Origin: DATCHW01 sp036508135
Lineage (GTDB): Bacteria; Bacteroidota; Ignavibacteria; Tepidaquicellales; Tepidaquicellaceae
Reading direction: 5' to 3'
Assembly: GCA_036508135.1 (NCBI GenBank)
Contig: DATCHW010000221.1
Location: 62,001-126,000, forward strand
Length of the DNA stretch: 64,000 nucleotides
The position numbers and the translations under genes are program-made. Every line of letters starts with the position of its first letter. The stretch's first letter is position 1. The notes beneath the pieces were generated by a model. That model saw only the letters and a program-made list of their open reading frames with translations. It was not told where the DNA came from and ran no database searches. Shown here piece after piece: positions 1 to 8,631 of this stretch.

Positions 1-2
1 AA

Positions 3-128
3 CTCATTTCAGTATTTTCGGCAAAAAGCAATTCTTCAGCTCCGGATTTCGATGGATGTGCTGACGGTTCCTGCGGAATGCCGCAATACGGCGGAGGATG
101 CGCTAACGGTTCGTGTGGTTTGAATTAA
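3..128 (+). CDS. Cys/Gly-rich C-terminal tail of an unidentified protein (5' end outside window)
   Basis: A reading frame open from the left edge ends at TAA 126-128. Its last ~25 residues contain a duplicated motif, GCADGSCG then GCANGSCG, joined by a short MPQYGG linker, giving four cysteines in a Gly-rich tail. Such tails can bind metal or a cluster, but there is no domain here to identify the family. The other two frames give less protein-like sequence, and a strong terminator follows directly, which supports this as a true gene end. Function unknown. Confidence 0.5.
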   Translation, partial: LISVFSAKSNSSAPDFDGCADGSCGMPQYGGGCANGSCGLN

Positions 129-152
129 TAATTGTTTATTTTCTAAAAATCG

Positions 153-184
153 AAAGGCAGATTTCGTAATCTGCCTTTTTTATT
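153..184 (+). terminator. Rho-independent terminator
   Basis: A 10-bp perfect stem (AAAGGCAGAT at 153-162, ATCTGCCTTT at 169-178) with loop TTCGTA is followed by a T-run. It ends the transcript of the Cys-rich protein and separates it from the HAD gene. Confidence 0.9.
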
Positions 185-270
185 AAACGTGATAATACTC
201 GTGACCGCAAATTTGAATATTTAACTAAGAAAAATTTGATTATTTTACATTAAACAATATTTTATAGATT

Positions 271-1131
271 TTGCCTTTATCCGCGGATAAATTAAAATAT
301 AAACTCAAAGACGTTAAACTTGTTGTCTCTGATATAGACGGTACATTGGTTACATCGGATTTCAGAGTCAGCGAAAATTTACCTGTGCTCATTTCTAAGC
401 TCAGGGATAAAGGGGTCTTTTTTAGTATAGCATCCCAGAGAGTACATTCCTCGATATGTTCTCTGGCAGAAAAATTAAAGATATTGATACCGGTTATTTC
501 GCTTAACGGCTCATTGATTCAGGACGTTTCGGGTAGTATTATTCTTTCAAAAAGCATCCTGAATCCGAATATTGTAGATAAAGCAATCAGTCTTGCTGAA
601 AAAAATTTCGTTAAAATATCACATTCATATAATGAAAAAATAATTTATACTGAAGATAACTCCATATTCAGGGACTTTTTCCCAATACCTGAGGCAGAAT
701 ACCTGTGTATAAAAAATTATGATGATTATAAAGACGGAATCCTCCGGATCTATCTTGCAGGCAACGAAAAAAATAATATTCTTAAAATCAAAAAACAAAT
801 TAAACCATTTTATAACTTCTCTTTGAAAGTTGATTATTTCCGTTCGCAGTCGCAAAGGCATCTTTATAAACTGGAGATTCACCCTGCCGGCATAACTAAA
901 AGAAAAGCACTTGGAATTCTCGCTAAACATATGAAACTGAAGAAGAACGAAATTGCGGTTATAGGAGATTGGTACAATGACGTCGAACTTTTTGAATTCG
1001 GAGCAGTTAATGTTACTTTGAAAAATGGTATAATGGACCTTAAAAGAAAAGCAGATTATGTTTCACCCTATACAAATGACGAAGGCGGAGTCGAAGATTT
1101 TTTAAACATACTTTTAAATTCAAAAGATTAG
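271..1131 (+). CDS. Cof-type HAD-IIB family phosphatase
   Basis: A 286-residue haloacid-dehalogenase-superfamily hydrolase, probably acting on a small phosphorylated metabolite in the cytoplasm. Motif I is DIDGT with Asp21 and Asp23, motif II is the Ser in FSIASQR, motif III Lys lies in GITKRKALG, and motif IV is GDWYND near residue 230. The large insert between motifs II and III is the C2B-type cap of Cof/YbiV-like enzymes, and the length fits. The start is TTG: no ATG occurs near the N-terminus and motif I requires a start close to here. The gene lies 16 bases before ftcD and may be co-transcribed with it. The substrate cannot be told from sequence. Confidence 0.88.
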   Translation: MPLSADKLKYKLKDVKLVVSDIDGTLVTSDFRVSENLPVLISKLRDKGVFFSIASQRVHSSICSLAEKLKILIPVISLNGSLIQDVSGSIILSKSILNPNIVDKAISLAEKNFVKISHSYNEKIIYTEDNSIFRDFFPIPEAEYLCIKNYDDYKDGILRIYLAGNEKNNILKIKKQIKPFYNFSLKVDYFRSQSQRHLYKLEIHPAGITKRKALGILAKHMKLKKNEIAVIGDWYNDVELFEFGAVNVTLKNGIMDLKRKADYVSPYTNDEGGVEDFLNILLNSKD

Positions 1132-1147
1132 CAAACGTAAAAAATTT

Positions 1148-2764
1148 ATGAGAAAAATTATCGAATGTGTCCCTAATATTTCGGAAGGTAAAAACCAGGA
1201 AATCATTAATGCCTGCGCTGAAGCTGTCAGAAAAACTAAGGGAGCTAAACTCCTTGATGTTGACCCTGGTAAATCAACAAACAGAACGGTTTTTACTTTT
1301 GTAGGCGACCCTGAATCAGTTGTAGAAGCTGCTTTTAACTTTTGTAAAACTGCCTATGAACTTATTGATATGACAACTCACAAGGGTGAACATCCCCGCA
1401 TGGGAGCGGTTGATGTCGTGCCCTTTGTTCCCGTTGCAGACGTTACGATCGATGAGTGTGTGGAATGTTCAAAAAAACTCGGAAAAAGAATAGGGGAAGA
1501 ACTCGGAGTGCCTGTTTACCTTTATGAAGAAGCATCTATAAATCCCAATAGGAAAATGTTAAAACAGATACGCTCAGGCGAATATGAAGGTATAAAAGAT
1601 AAAATCTATAAACCCGAATGGAAACCTGACTTCGGTCCGCAGGAATTCATTCCTAAATCAGGTGCTACAGTTACAGGGGTAAGGTTTTTCCTCATTGCTT
1701 ATAACGTGAACATACTCGGAACTAAAGAACAGGCTCACAGAATTGCTTTAAATATCAGGGAACAGGGCCGGGGAGATAATGAACCCGGTACTCTTAAAGC
1801 CGTGAAAGGAATCGGATGGTATGTTGATGAATATAATATGGCACAGGTATCAATGAATCTCGATAATTATAAAATTTCACCTCCGCATTTAGCATTTGAA
1901 GAATGTGTGAAAGAGGCAAAGAAAATAAATGTAGCCGCAGCAGGCAGCGAACTTGTCGGTCTCATTCCGCTTGAAGCTATGTTATTAGCAGCGGACTATT
2001 ATATTAAAAGGGAAAATCTTTTTATCCTCGATGAAAAGCAAAAGATCAGGCTCGTGATAGAACGTCTGGGTCTCTCTTCTATATCTCAGTTCATTCCAGA
2101 AAAAAGGATTATAGAATATTTGATTGAAGAAGAAGCGAGCGAACCACTTGCAAATATGACTGTAAAGGAATTTGTGGAACTTGTCGGAGCAAGAACCTCT
2201 GCTCCCGGCGGCGGAAGCGTTTCTGCTCTCGTTGCATCACTCGGAGCAGGACTCGGTGCAATGGTGGGCTGGATGAGCTATGGAAATAAAAAATTTGAAC
2301 GCATCGATACTAAAATGAGAAAGGTAATTCCGCCTCTGCATTTTGCCATGAAAGAACTTATTTCTATGATTGATGCTGATACAAATGCATTCAACGATTA
2401 TATGATGGCGATGCGAATGCCTAAACATTCAAACGATGAAAAGAAATTACGTAATGATAAAATGCAGGAAGGTCTGAAAAAAGCGATAAACATACCTATG
2501 AAAGTGATGAGGGTAGGGGATTCCTGCTGGGAGTGGATGATTCAAATGGCAAAGTACGGGAATATTGCTTCAAAAAGCGATCTTGAAGTCGGAGCAAAGT
2601 CACTCGAAACCGGTATCTGGGGAGCACATAAAAATGTTCTGATAAATATTCCTCAGATCCAGGATGAAGTATATAAAAAGTATATCCTTAAAGAAGCAGA
2701 TCATATGCTTATCAATGCTAAAAAAGAGTTGAACAAAGTTACATCTATTCTTTCAAAAAGATAA
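1148..2764 (+). CDS. ftcD: Glutamate formimidoyltransferase / formimidoyl-THF cyclodeaminase (bifunctional)
   Basis: A 538-residue fusion enzyme of histidine degradation. It moves the formimino group from formiminoglutamate to tetrahydrofolate and then deaminates the product to 5,10-methenyl-THF. Residues 1-180 form the transferase N-domain (IIECVPNISEGKN; catalytic-type His82 in KGEHPRMGAVDVVPF), residues ~181-330 the second transferase domain, and ~335-538 the all-helical cyclodeaminase (SAPGGGSVSAL, MGWMS-type segment). The length is that of the mammalian-type bifunctional protein. No other hut genes are in the window; folD at 50.4 kb uses the same one-carbon pool. Start ATG follows the HAD gene by 16 bases. 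Confidence 0.95.
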   Translation: MRKIIECVPNISEGKNQEIINACAEAVRKTKGAKLLDVDPGKSTNRTVFTFVGDPESVVEAAFNFCKTAYELIDMTTHKGEHPRMGAVDVVPFVPVADVTIDECVECSKKLGKRIGEELGVPVYLYEEASINPNRKMLKQIRSGEYEGIKDKIYKPEWKPDFGPQEFIPKSGATVTGVRFFLIAYNVNILGTKEQAHRIALNIREQGRGDNEPGTLKAVKGIGWYVDEYNMAQVSMNLDNYKISPPHLAFEECVKEAKKINVAAAGSELVGLIPLEAMLLAADYYIKRENLFILDEKQKIRLVIERLGLSSISQFIPEKRIIEYLIEEEASEPLANMTVKEFVELVGARTSAPGGGSVSALVASLGAGLGAMVGWMSYGNKKFERIDTKMRKVIPPLHFAMKELISMIDADTNAFNDYMMAMRMPKHSNDEKKLRNDKMQEGLKKAINIPMKVMRVGDSCWEWMIQMAKYGNIASKSDLEVGAKSLETGIWGAHKNVLINIPQIQDEVYKKYILKEADHMLINAKKELNKVTSILSKR

Positions 2765-2881
2765 ATTAATTTTCAAATAATTATATAGTTAGACCTAAGT
2801 ATTCCATTCTTCAAAATGAGAGGGATATTGCGAAAAACTTCTTTTTTCCGTTTCAATAATGATTTATTCAAAATTTTATCT

Positions 2882-2889
2882 TAAATTTG
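2882..2889 (+). promoter_or_regulatory. Possible Bacteroidetes-type -7 promoter element (TAnnTTTG)
   Basis: TAAATTTG matches the TAnnTTTG consensus of the Bacteroidetes primary sigma factor and lies 31 bases before the ATG of the lipoprotein gene at 2920. I saw no convincing -33 TTTG partner, so this rests on one short match in AT-rich sequence. Confidence 0.35.
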
Positions 2890-2919
2890 TATTAAAGATA
2901 AATATACTATTACAGCATT

Positions 2920-3783
2920 ATGAATAAATTAAAATTAAACCCAACTTTTAGGATTCTTTTACTAATTATCTTAATCGTATTTATTTACACTCAATTCCAG
3001 GGTTGTGATAATACTAATGATATTATCACTCCCGAAGATCAGGACATAACAGTTGAAGCGGCTTTCTCACGGAATACTGCTGAGGTTCAAACAATATGCT
3101 GTAATGTAAATAGTTACCTTGCACTCATTGCGAATAATGTAACAAACATTCCCGGCAGTTGTCCGGTTGTTTCAGTGAATACTTCGGCAAAAACGATTAC
3201 TGTTGATTACGGTTCAGGATGTACTACGGATTCTATTAAAAGAAGTGGCAGTTATATAGTAGGATATTTCATAAATTCTTTGGGGGATTCACTCACCGCC
3301 GCAATAAATTTCAGTAATTACAAGGTTTATAAAACTCAATCAGACTTAGGATATGTTTCTATAACGGGTACAAATATAATTTCTTCAAAGAAAATTAATG
3401 CAAACTTGTATCAATCTCAGTTCAACATATCAAATACGTTTGCTTCAAGTGCAGGAAAAACCAAAACGGTATCTGTTGTGATGAATTCAAATTCAACAAT
3501 CACTAATTCACTTCCTCAATCCGGCACTTTTAATATTACAGGCAGCGGTACGTTGAATAATGTAAACACAGGTATTTCTTATAGTTACGTGGTAAATCCA
3601 AGTTACGCTATCTCATATCAGACCACTTGCAGATACCCATATGCCGGAATCGTTTATTTTGATACCGGCGGAAACAGATTCACGATTGACTTCAGTCCGA
3701 ACAATAACAATTGTGATGGTATTATTTCTGTTACAAAATTCGATATTACAAAATATATAGATCTTTCTGTAATCGATTTTTGA
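2920..3783 (+). CDS. Putative exported lipoprotein, function unknown
   Basis: A 287-residue protein with a positively charged N-terminus, a hydrophobic segment (residues ~10-25) and Cys29 after FQG, an atypical but possible lipobox. The mature part is rich in Asn, Ser, Thr and Gly with alternating short beta-strand patterns and three further Cys in its first 75 mature residues (CC pair, GSCP, SGC). This fits a secreted beta-sheet domain, and I recognise no family. It stands alone, with 155 bases before it and a 511-base spacer after. If the lipobox is not used, it would be a Sec-exported or N-terminally anchored protein. Confidence 0.75.
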   Translation: MNKLKLNPTFRILLLIILIVFIYTQFQGCDNTNDIITPEDQDITVEAAFSRNTAEVQTICCNVNSYLALIANNVTNIPGSCPVVSVNTSAKTITVDYGSGCTTDSIKRSGSYIVGYFINSLGDSLTAAINFSNYKVYKTQSDLGYVSITGTNIISSKKINANLYQSQFNISNTFASSAGKTKTVSVVMNSNSTITNSLPQSGTFNITGSGTLNNVNTGISYSYVVNPSYAISYQTTCRYPYAGIVYFDTGGNRFTIDFSPNNNNCDGIISVTKFDITKYIDLSVIDF

Positions 3784-4088
3784 TTAAATAATCTTCGATT
3801 TTCCAATATCGGATGTCAGTGAAAGACAAATATTACGTTTTAAATATATGAATAATATATAATTAACGGGAATTCCCAATTAAATTTCCCGGAATATTTC
3901 AAAAGAAATAAAAAGTTTTTTAAAATTATTTTCTTGCATCAATTCTTAAGAAAAATGAATTAATTAATAAAAGTATGGTAAAACAGTCTTTTATTTGGGA
4001 ATCGTTAAATTATGTAATTACATATGTTTATGTGCCCATTTTTTTTTACTTCGGACTTTGATTTTTGGTTTTAAATTTATATATTAAT
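3784..4088. other. Gene-free AT-rich spacer upstream of the structured leader
   Basis: There is no credible ORF. A short palindrome GGGAATTCCC (about 3869-3878) sits inside a possible CGGGAA/TTCCCG hairpin but has no T-run, so it is not a clear terminator. Otherwise this is AT-rich sequence in which I see nothing specific. Confidence 0.5.
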
Positions 4089-4229
4089 TTACCTTTTGAA
4101 TAAGGTATGTTCTTTTCAATAATATGAGTTAACTTATATTAAAAAAGAGAAACGCTCCAAGTGTTTTTGCTTGAAGCTTTGAATTAACTCGCTGTCCCCT
4201 TATCTTGATGCCGGCAGATATGCAGGTAA
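4089..4229 (+). ncRNA. Candidate structured 5' leader (riboswitch-like) of the rlpA-type gene
   Basis: Directly visible pairings are: P1 TTACCT 4089-4094 with AGGTAA 4224-4229 (6 bp). Inside it lie a small hairpin TTGAA/TTCAA (4096-4100/4115-4119), GAGTTAA 4126-4132 with TTAACTC 4184-4190 (7 bp), an inner hairpin GCTCCAAG/CTTGAAGC (4154-4161/4170-4177, one C-A mismatch), and CTGTC/GGCAG (4192-4196/4213-4217, one G-U). The 5' strand of P1 can instead pair locally: TACCTT 4090-4095 with AAGGTA 4102-4107. These alternatives are mutually exclusive. It matches no riboswitch consensus I can recall with certainty. The CTGTCCC...GGCAG segment faintly resembles the 3' core of the c-di-AMP (ydaO) motif, which often precedes wall-enzyme genes. 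Confidence 0.4.
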
Positions 4230-4294
4230 TATATTCGAAACTTTAACAGGTTTGATGGGGATTGTTTTATTAACTTAACGAAAGGATTCATTTT

Positions 4295-5275
4295 TTGTTT
4301 AAAACAAAAATCTTGTCGTTTATCTTTTTTATTACTGTACAATTTTTAATTCTTGGTTTTTCAGAAGCTAAACCTACCGATGGCGATCCCATCAAAAAAA
4401 GTGACAGATATGTCGAGGTTGGAACAGCATCCTGGTACGGACCCGGATTCCATGGCAAAAAAACCGCAAATGGTGAAATATTTGACACATATTCATTTAC
4501 TGCGGCTCATAAGTATTTGCCATTCAACACTCTTCTTAAAGTTACTAATTTGAGTAATGAGAAATACGTCGTTGTGAGAATCAACGACAGGGGACCTTTT
4601 GGAAAAGGCAGAATAATCGACCTTTCCAAAACCTCCAAAACACAGATCGGTATGGACGGTTTGGCTAAGGTTAAGATTGAAGAAATCACCGAAGAAGAAG
4701 CTGAATCATTAAGAAACGGAATTGACCCATTTGAAGTTGTGGATGAACCGGAAATCGATTCATCGAAATATGCAACCTTTAGTTTATTGGATACGAAATT
4801 GAACGGAGACTCAAAAGTAATTCTATCGTTTACCTCGGAAAATGGGGAAACAAATGATTTCTCGATGGACAAAAATGTAGTGACATCCGGAAATCTTAAA
4901 GTAAAAATTATTACCCCAAAAACAAACGAGGAAAACAAGAATTCAAACCTATATAAGAGCATTGATAATATCGATCCTCTGATAAGGTTCTTCGACTTAT
5001 CTAATCAACTAACGGTCATTAATGGGTATATGATTGAAGTTAACACCTTCAACGATAAATCGCTTGCAGATAGATTCATCGGACGCCTTGATAGAGATGG
5101 TTTTAAAACCATTTATCTCGAAGAGATACTTTCAAACGATCCGGTCGAAAATAAACAAATAGCACAATACAAAGTATTGGTAGGACTATATAATGTTGAA
5201 AGATCTGCAAATAAAGATTTAAACTTGCTGAAGAAATTGAACTATCAGCCCAAAGTCGTAAAAGTTGGTGACTAA
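4295..5275 (+). CDS. rlpA: RlpA-like double-psi beta-barrel protein with SPOR domain
   Basis: A 326-residue exported protein. Residues 1-24 form a signal peptide without a lipobox Cys. Residues ~41-125 are the DPBB domain, with GTASWYGPGFHGKKTANGE, AAHKYLPF and the hallmark INDRGPF. Residues ~170-245 are a low-conservation linker, and ~245-326 have the beta-alpha-beta pattern of a SPOR domain, which binds denuded septal glycan. RlpA proteins are lytic transglycosylases or septal-ring partners cutting peptide-free peptidoglycan. The start is TTG at 4295, supported by AAAGGA at 4281-4286 and by an in-frame stop just upstream. The long structured leader suggests regulation in cis. Confidence 0.88.
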   Translation: MFKTKILSFIFFITVQFLILGFSEAKPTDGDPIKKSDRYVEVGTASWYGPGFHGKKTANGEIFDTYSFTAAHKYLPFNTLLKVTNLSNEKYVVVRINDRGPFGKGRIIDLSKTSKTQIGMDGLAKVKIEEITEEEAESLRNGIDPFEVVDEPEIDSSKYATFSLLDTKLNGDSKVILSFTSENGETNDFSMDKNVVTSGNLKVKIITPKTNEENKNSNLYKSIDNIDPLIRFFDLSNQLTVINGYMIEVNTFNDKSLADRFIGRLDRDGFKTIYLEEILSNDPVENKQIAQYKVLVGLYNVERSANKDLNLLKKLNYQPKVVKVGD

Positions 5276-5324
5276 GATCAGATACCTTGAAACAAAGAAT
5301 AAAATTACAGTATAAAAAAGAGAG

Positions 5325-5359
5325 AAAACCCCTGATGGATACATCAGGGGTTTTTTTTT
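5325..5359 (+). terminator. Rho-independent terminator of the rlpA-type gene
   Basis: CCCCTGATG 5329-5337 pairs with CATCAGGGG 5342-5350 around a GATA loop, extended by AAAA/TTTT and followed by nine T. The flanking A-run also allows minus-strand use, for the MBOAT transcript that converges here. Confidence 0.93.
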
Positions 5360-5452
5360 ATTTAAAATTGGAACAGGATTTAATTTTCGATCGGTTTCTT
5401 ACATAATTACTTTTACTTTCAATCTCTTAACCTTTGGACTTTTTGACAATTC

Positions 5453-6946
5453 TCAGAACTGAAAATATATAAACGGCTGTACGTTTTCAGATTGCAGTTG
5501 AATTATGAATTGAACAATTAAAACAAAAATGAATGCCTTCACCACAATTGGCATTCCTGTAAAAGCACTCTGAACTTGCTTTTTGAATGAAGTCGGAAGG
5601 AACACTAATATAAATCCGATTACGAATAATATTGAAAATAACAGTCTTGCATTTATAAAAGGTACAAGAAATGCGAGATCCATATTGAATACAATTGTCT
5701 GAATAGAAATTATTGCTTCCTGAAATGTTCCCGCCCTGAAGAATATCCAGAGTAGAGATACAAAATTAAATGTTATAAGCCATCCCAGCCAAGCCGGCAT
5801 ATATTTCTTTTGGAACTTCTTTTTAGTTGTAGAAAGGAATAACCTGTTTATCACTAATCCTAATCCGAATGCTCCGCCCCAGAAAACATATTTATACGAT
5901 GCTCCGTGCCATAGACCGGCTATCAGCATTGTAAGCATCGTAGCCCATATATATGACAGCAATAATGATGTCTTGTTATTTTTTGAATGCCTCAGATAAA
6001 AATATGTAAGCGGAAGAAAAAGATAATCTCTCAACCAGGTCGATAATGATATATGCCATCTCCGCCAGAATTCGGTGACACTAACGGATTTATACGGCTC
6101 GTTAAAATTATCTTTAAGTTTGAAACCCATGATCCTTGCTATCCCAATCGCCATATCAGAGTAACCTGAAAAATCAAGATATATCTGCATAGTGTATCCA
6201 TACATTGCGATTAGATTTTCAAATCCCGAATAATTTCCGGGCATACCGTATATGATATCGCAATATTGAGCGAAATATTGTGCAAGGATAGCCTTCTTTA
6301 TCAGTCCTTTCATAATCAGAAAAAGTCCGGTACCAATATCGTCATCTGTAATGTTTACTTCGTTTGTATTTTGTGGTATAAGGTCTTTTGCTCTGACTAT
6401 AGGTCCCGCTACTATGTATGGAAAAAAGGAAATATAGAACGCATAATCGAGAATGTTTCTGGTTGGTTTGATAGTTTCCCTTTGAACATCTATCAGATAA
6501 CTTAAAGTCTGAAAAGTGAAAAAAGAAATTCCGATAGGCATTATCAAATCCATCTGATGAAATTTCCCTTCGAAAAAGTAATTCAGGTTTTCAATCAGAA
6601 AATTTGTATATTTAAAATATGAAAGAAGTCCTATGTTTGCCAGTATACCTGCCCATAAGAGAACCTTTCCAAATATCTTCCTGGAATTACCTTCAATAGC
6701 AACTGCAAGGAAAAAGTTAACGGCGATTGAAACTAATAAAACAAGAACAAACTCTCCGCTTGTTTTGTAATAAAAATAAAGACTGAATAGAATAACATAG
6801 ATAGTTCTTAGGCTTTTCTTTTTATATACTAAAGCATAAAGAAAAATGAAGACTGTAAAAAGTAAAAGAAATGTACCGCTGTTGAATAACAGAGGGTTGT
6901 TTTTTTCATAACCAAAATTTTTCCAGAAATTTTCGAACTGCATCAT
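5453..6946 (-). CDS. MBOAT-family O-acyltransferase (AlgI-like)
   Basis: A 497-residue polytopic membrane protein. MBOAT enzymes of this type pass an acyl (usually acetyl) group from the cytoplasm to extracytoplasmic polysaccharide carriers. Family signs: many hydrophobic helices, PIGISFFTFQTLSYLID, the FWRRWHISLSTWLRDY segment with His298, and invariant His347 in LIAGLWHGAS. It is last in a minus-strand run of five genes, and its start overlaps the stop of the preceding SGNH gene by four bases (ATGA), so translation is probably coupled. The neighbours (SGNH proteins, esterase) fit O-acetylation of a surface glycan, peptidoglycan or lipopolysaccharide; the acceptor is not shown. Confidence 0.93.
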   Translation of the reverse strand: MMQFENFWKNFGYEKNNPLLFNSGTFLLLFTVFIFLYALVYKKKSLRTIYVILFSLYFYYKTSGEFVLVLLVSIAVNFFLAVAIEGNSRKIFGKVLLWAGILANIGLLSYFKYTNFLIENLNYFFEGKFHQMDLIMPIGISFFTFQTLSYLIDVQRETIKPTRNILDYAFYISFFPYIVAGPIVRAKDLIPQNTNEVNITDDDIGTGLFLIMKGLIKKAILAQYFAQYCDIIYGMPGNYSGFENLIAMYGYTMQIYLDFSGYSDMAIGIARIMGFKLKDNFNEPYKSVSVTEFWRRWHISLSTWLRDYLFLPLTYFYLRHSKNNKTSLLLSYIWATMLTMLIAGLWHGASYKYVFWGGAFGLGLVINRLFLSTTKKKFQKKYMPAWLGWLITFNFVSLLWIFFRAGTFQEAIISIQTIVFNMDLAFLVPFINARLLFSILFVIGFILVFLPTSFKKQVQSAFTGMPIVVKAFIFVLIVQFIIQLQSENVQPFIYFQF

Positions 6947-7728
6947 AATGTCATCAGGGTGGCGTTCGGGGTCTTCTTAGAAGGTTTATCAGGTTTATTT
7001 AATATAATCGGATAACGACTTTCTTCAGTTATCCATTTGGCGATTTTATCAGCCCACGTCCGGCTTGATTGCCTGGTGGGATGCGCTCCATCGTTAGCTC
7101 GATCAAATTTCAAATCCTTTGAAGGGAAATATCGGTCCTTTCCGCAAAACTTCAGTATCAAATCATTTATACCCGTATCTTTTTTCCAGTTCGGAGGACC
7201 TATCCATACAAATTTCAAAGTGTCTGCCTGCTTTAATATTCTCTTAACGTAAACATCCCTTGTCTGAATATCGGATACGAATAATTCATTGGAACTGAGA
7301 GCCATTATAATGTAAGTCGGCTTGAATTTTTTAATATAATATCTCAAAGTATCGGATATTCCAAAAGCTTTCGATGATGAACTATACCATATAACAGGAA
7401 ATAATTGATGTCCGTTGAAATCTGCATAATCTACAAAAGGGAACATAAGTCCTTCTACCATCGAATCTCCTATGAGTAGTATTTTCTGTTTGTTTGTGTC
7501 AAGTACTCTCGGCGGGGGAGCTTTTATTGAATCATTCTTTTTGGTATTTATAGAATCTGAAAAAGCTAAATCGTCTTCGCTTTTTTCAAACATACTTCTT
7601 ATTCCTGATTTTTTTAATTCGTATCCGAAAATTACAAATTTGTAATCTATAAAAGAATATAAGGCGAGTAAAATCAGTGTAATGGAAAAAATAATTACGA
7701 TTGTTGTTATTGGTTTTTTTAATTTCAT
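6943..7728 (-). CDS. Membrane-anchored SGNH/GDSL-like acyl-transfer or esterase protein
   Basis: A 261-residue protein with an N-terminal membrane anchor (residues ~8-28), a linker and an SGNH fold outside the membrane. Block I is LLIGDSMVEG with Ser89, block III is SSNELF with Asn147, and block V is DGAHPT with Asp213/His216. Next to an MBOAT gene, such proteins resemble AlgJ/AlgX-type partners that complete glycan O-acetylation. It overlaps the MBOAT start by four bases and the upstream esterase stop by one base (TAATG), a tightly coupled arrangement. It is a paralogue of 8632-9423: both share anchor layout, the WIGPPNWK motif and the C-terminal I..LNKP segment. Confidence 0.87.
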   Translation of the reverse strand: MKLKKPITTIVIIFSITLILLALYSFIDYKFVIFGYELKKSGIRSMFEKSEDDLAFSDSINTKKNDSIKAPPPRVLDTNKQKILLIGDSMVEGLMFPFVDYADFNGHQLFPVIWYSSSSKAFGISDTLRYYIKKFKPTYIIMALSSNELFVSDIQTRDVYVKRILKQADTLKFVWIGPPNWKKDTGINDLILKFCGKDRYFPSKDLKFDRANDGAHPTRQSSRTWADKIAKWITEESRYPIILNKPDKPSKKTPNATLMTL

Positions 7729-8594
7729 TAATTTGATTTTTTTTGCAAAAATATCCAGTTAAGCAGATTTGGTTCATCAAATGCATTCACCCAAACACCA
7801 TGACCTGCGTTTTCAAATTCGGAGTATTTAGGATCTCCGCCCGCTTGTTTTATTGCTTTTATCATATTTCTCGATCTCGTTACTTTTACGAGTTTATCTT
7901 TTTTACCGTGGAATGCCCATATAGGAATATTCGTCAGTTTATTTGCCTGATTCTCATCTCCGCCTCCGCAGATTGGAACAGCCGCCGCAAATTTGTATGG
8001 AATTCTGCTTATAATATCCCATACTCCGTAACCACCCATTGATAATCCTATCACGTATATTCTTGCAGTATCAATCTTATATGCTGTTATAACCTTAGTC
8101 ATAAGCAATATTACAAGTTTCATTTCCTTTGAAGGATTCTCAGGCATAACGTGGCTTTCGCTACCCCAGTCAACATCTACCCACTTTGAGTTTTCTGGAC
8201 ATTGGGGAAATAATACTACTGCAGGGTATTTCTCCCGGTTTCCTTTGTTCTCAAAAAGACTTCCTCCGAGTGTCAGTTGCTTTTCGTTGTCATCTCCCCG
8301 CTCACCTGAACCGTGAAAAAATATTACGAGAGGATATTTCTTTGCAGTATCAAAATTTTCCGGATACATAATTCTGAAAAGCAGGTTTTCATTATCAGAT
8401 GATATATAAGTTCCCTTATCGAATAAAATATCATCCTGTGATTTTATAATGATAAGAGAATCATTAACCCTATTATTAACTGCCGCTGTCTTATTATTTT
8501 TAATATTCTGCTCATTTGATACTTTTTTTTCTGCATTTCCGCAGGAAAAGAACAGGAATATTAATATTGTTAATAATATGTTCATCTTATACAT
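7728..8594 (-). CDS. Lipoprotein alpha/beta-hydrolase (esterase/PHB-depolymerase-like)
   Basis: A 288-residue protein with lipoprotein signal LFFSC (Cys18). The serine-hydrolase core has the oxyanion segment FFHGSGERGDD (residues ~92-102), nucleophile Ser185 in GLSMGGYG, and a likely catalytic His265 in ENAGHGVW. The HGSGERG motif is typical of secreted prolyl-oligopeptidase/dienelactone-hydrolase-like esterases. Sitting between two SGNH genes upstream of an MBOAT acyltransferase, it may remove or trim the acyl groups the others install, or act on carbohydrate esters. Met1 and Met4 are both possible starts. The exact substrate is not deducible. Confidence 0.87.
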   Translation of the reverse strand: MYKMNILLTILIFLFFSCGNAEKKVSNEQNIKNNKTAAVNNRVNDSLIIIKSQDDILFDKGTYISSDNENLLFRIMYPENFDTAKKYPLVIFFHGSGERGDDNEKQLTLGGSLFENKGNREKYPAVVLFPQCPENSKWVDVDWGSESHVMPENPSKEMKLVILLMTKVITAYKIDTARIYVIGLSMGGYGVWDIISRIPYKFAAAVPICGGGDENQANKLTNIPIWAFHGKKDKLVKVTRSRNMIKAIKQAGGDPKYSEFENAGHGVWVNAFDEPNLLNWIFLQKKSN

Positions 8595-8631
8595 TCAGTT
8601 TATCTGCTGACTTTATAATCTCAAAAATTTT

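Noticed and set aside
4089..4229. Firm assignment of the leader to the c-di-AMP (ydaO) riboswitch
   Set aside because: Only one helix and a CTGTCCC...GGCAG segment resemble it; the conserved GGGG-type and AAC-rich core elements were not found. Kept as an unassigned candidate.
4183..4278. A short frame (about 30 codons ending TAA 4271-4273) in the rlpA leader
   Set aside because: It is short, preceded by a stop with no ribosome-binding site, and lies in sequence better explained by RNA pairing.
4507..4962. A 151-codon minus-strand frame inside the rlpA-type gene
   Set aside because: It is a shadow of a strongly supported coding frame and its sequence resembles no protein domain.
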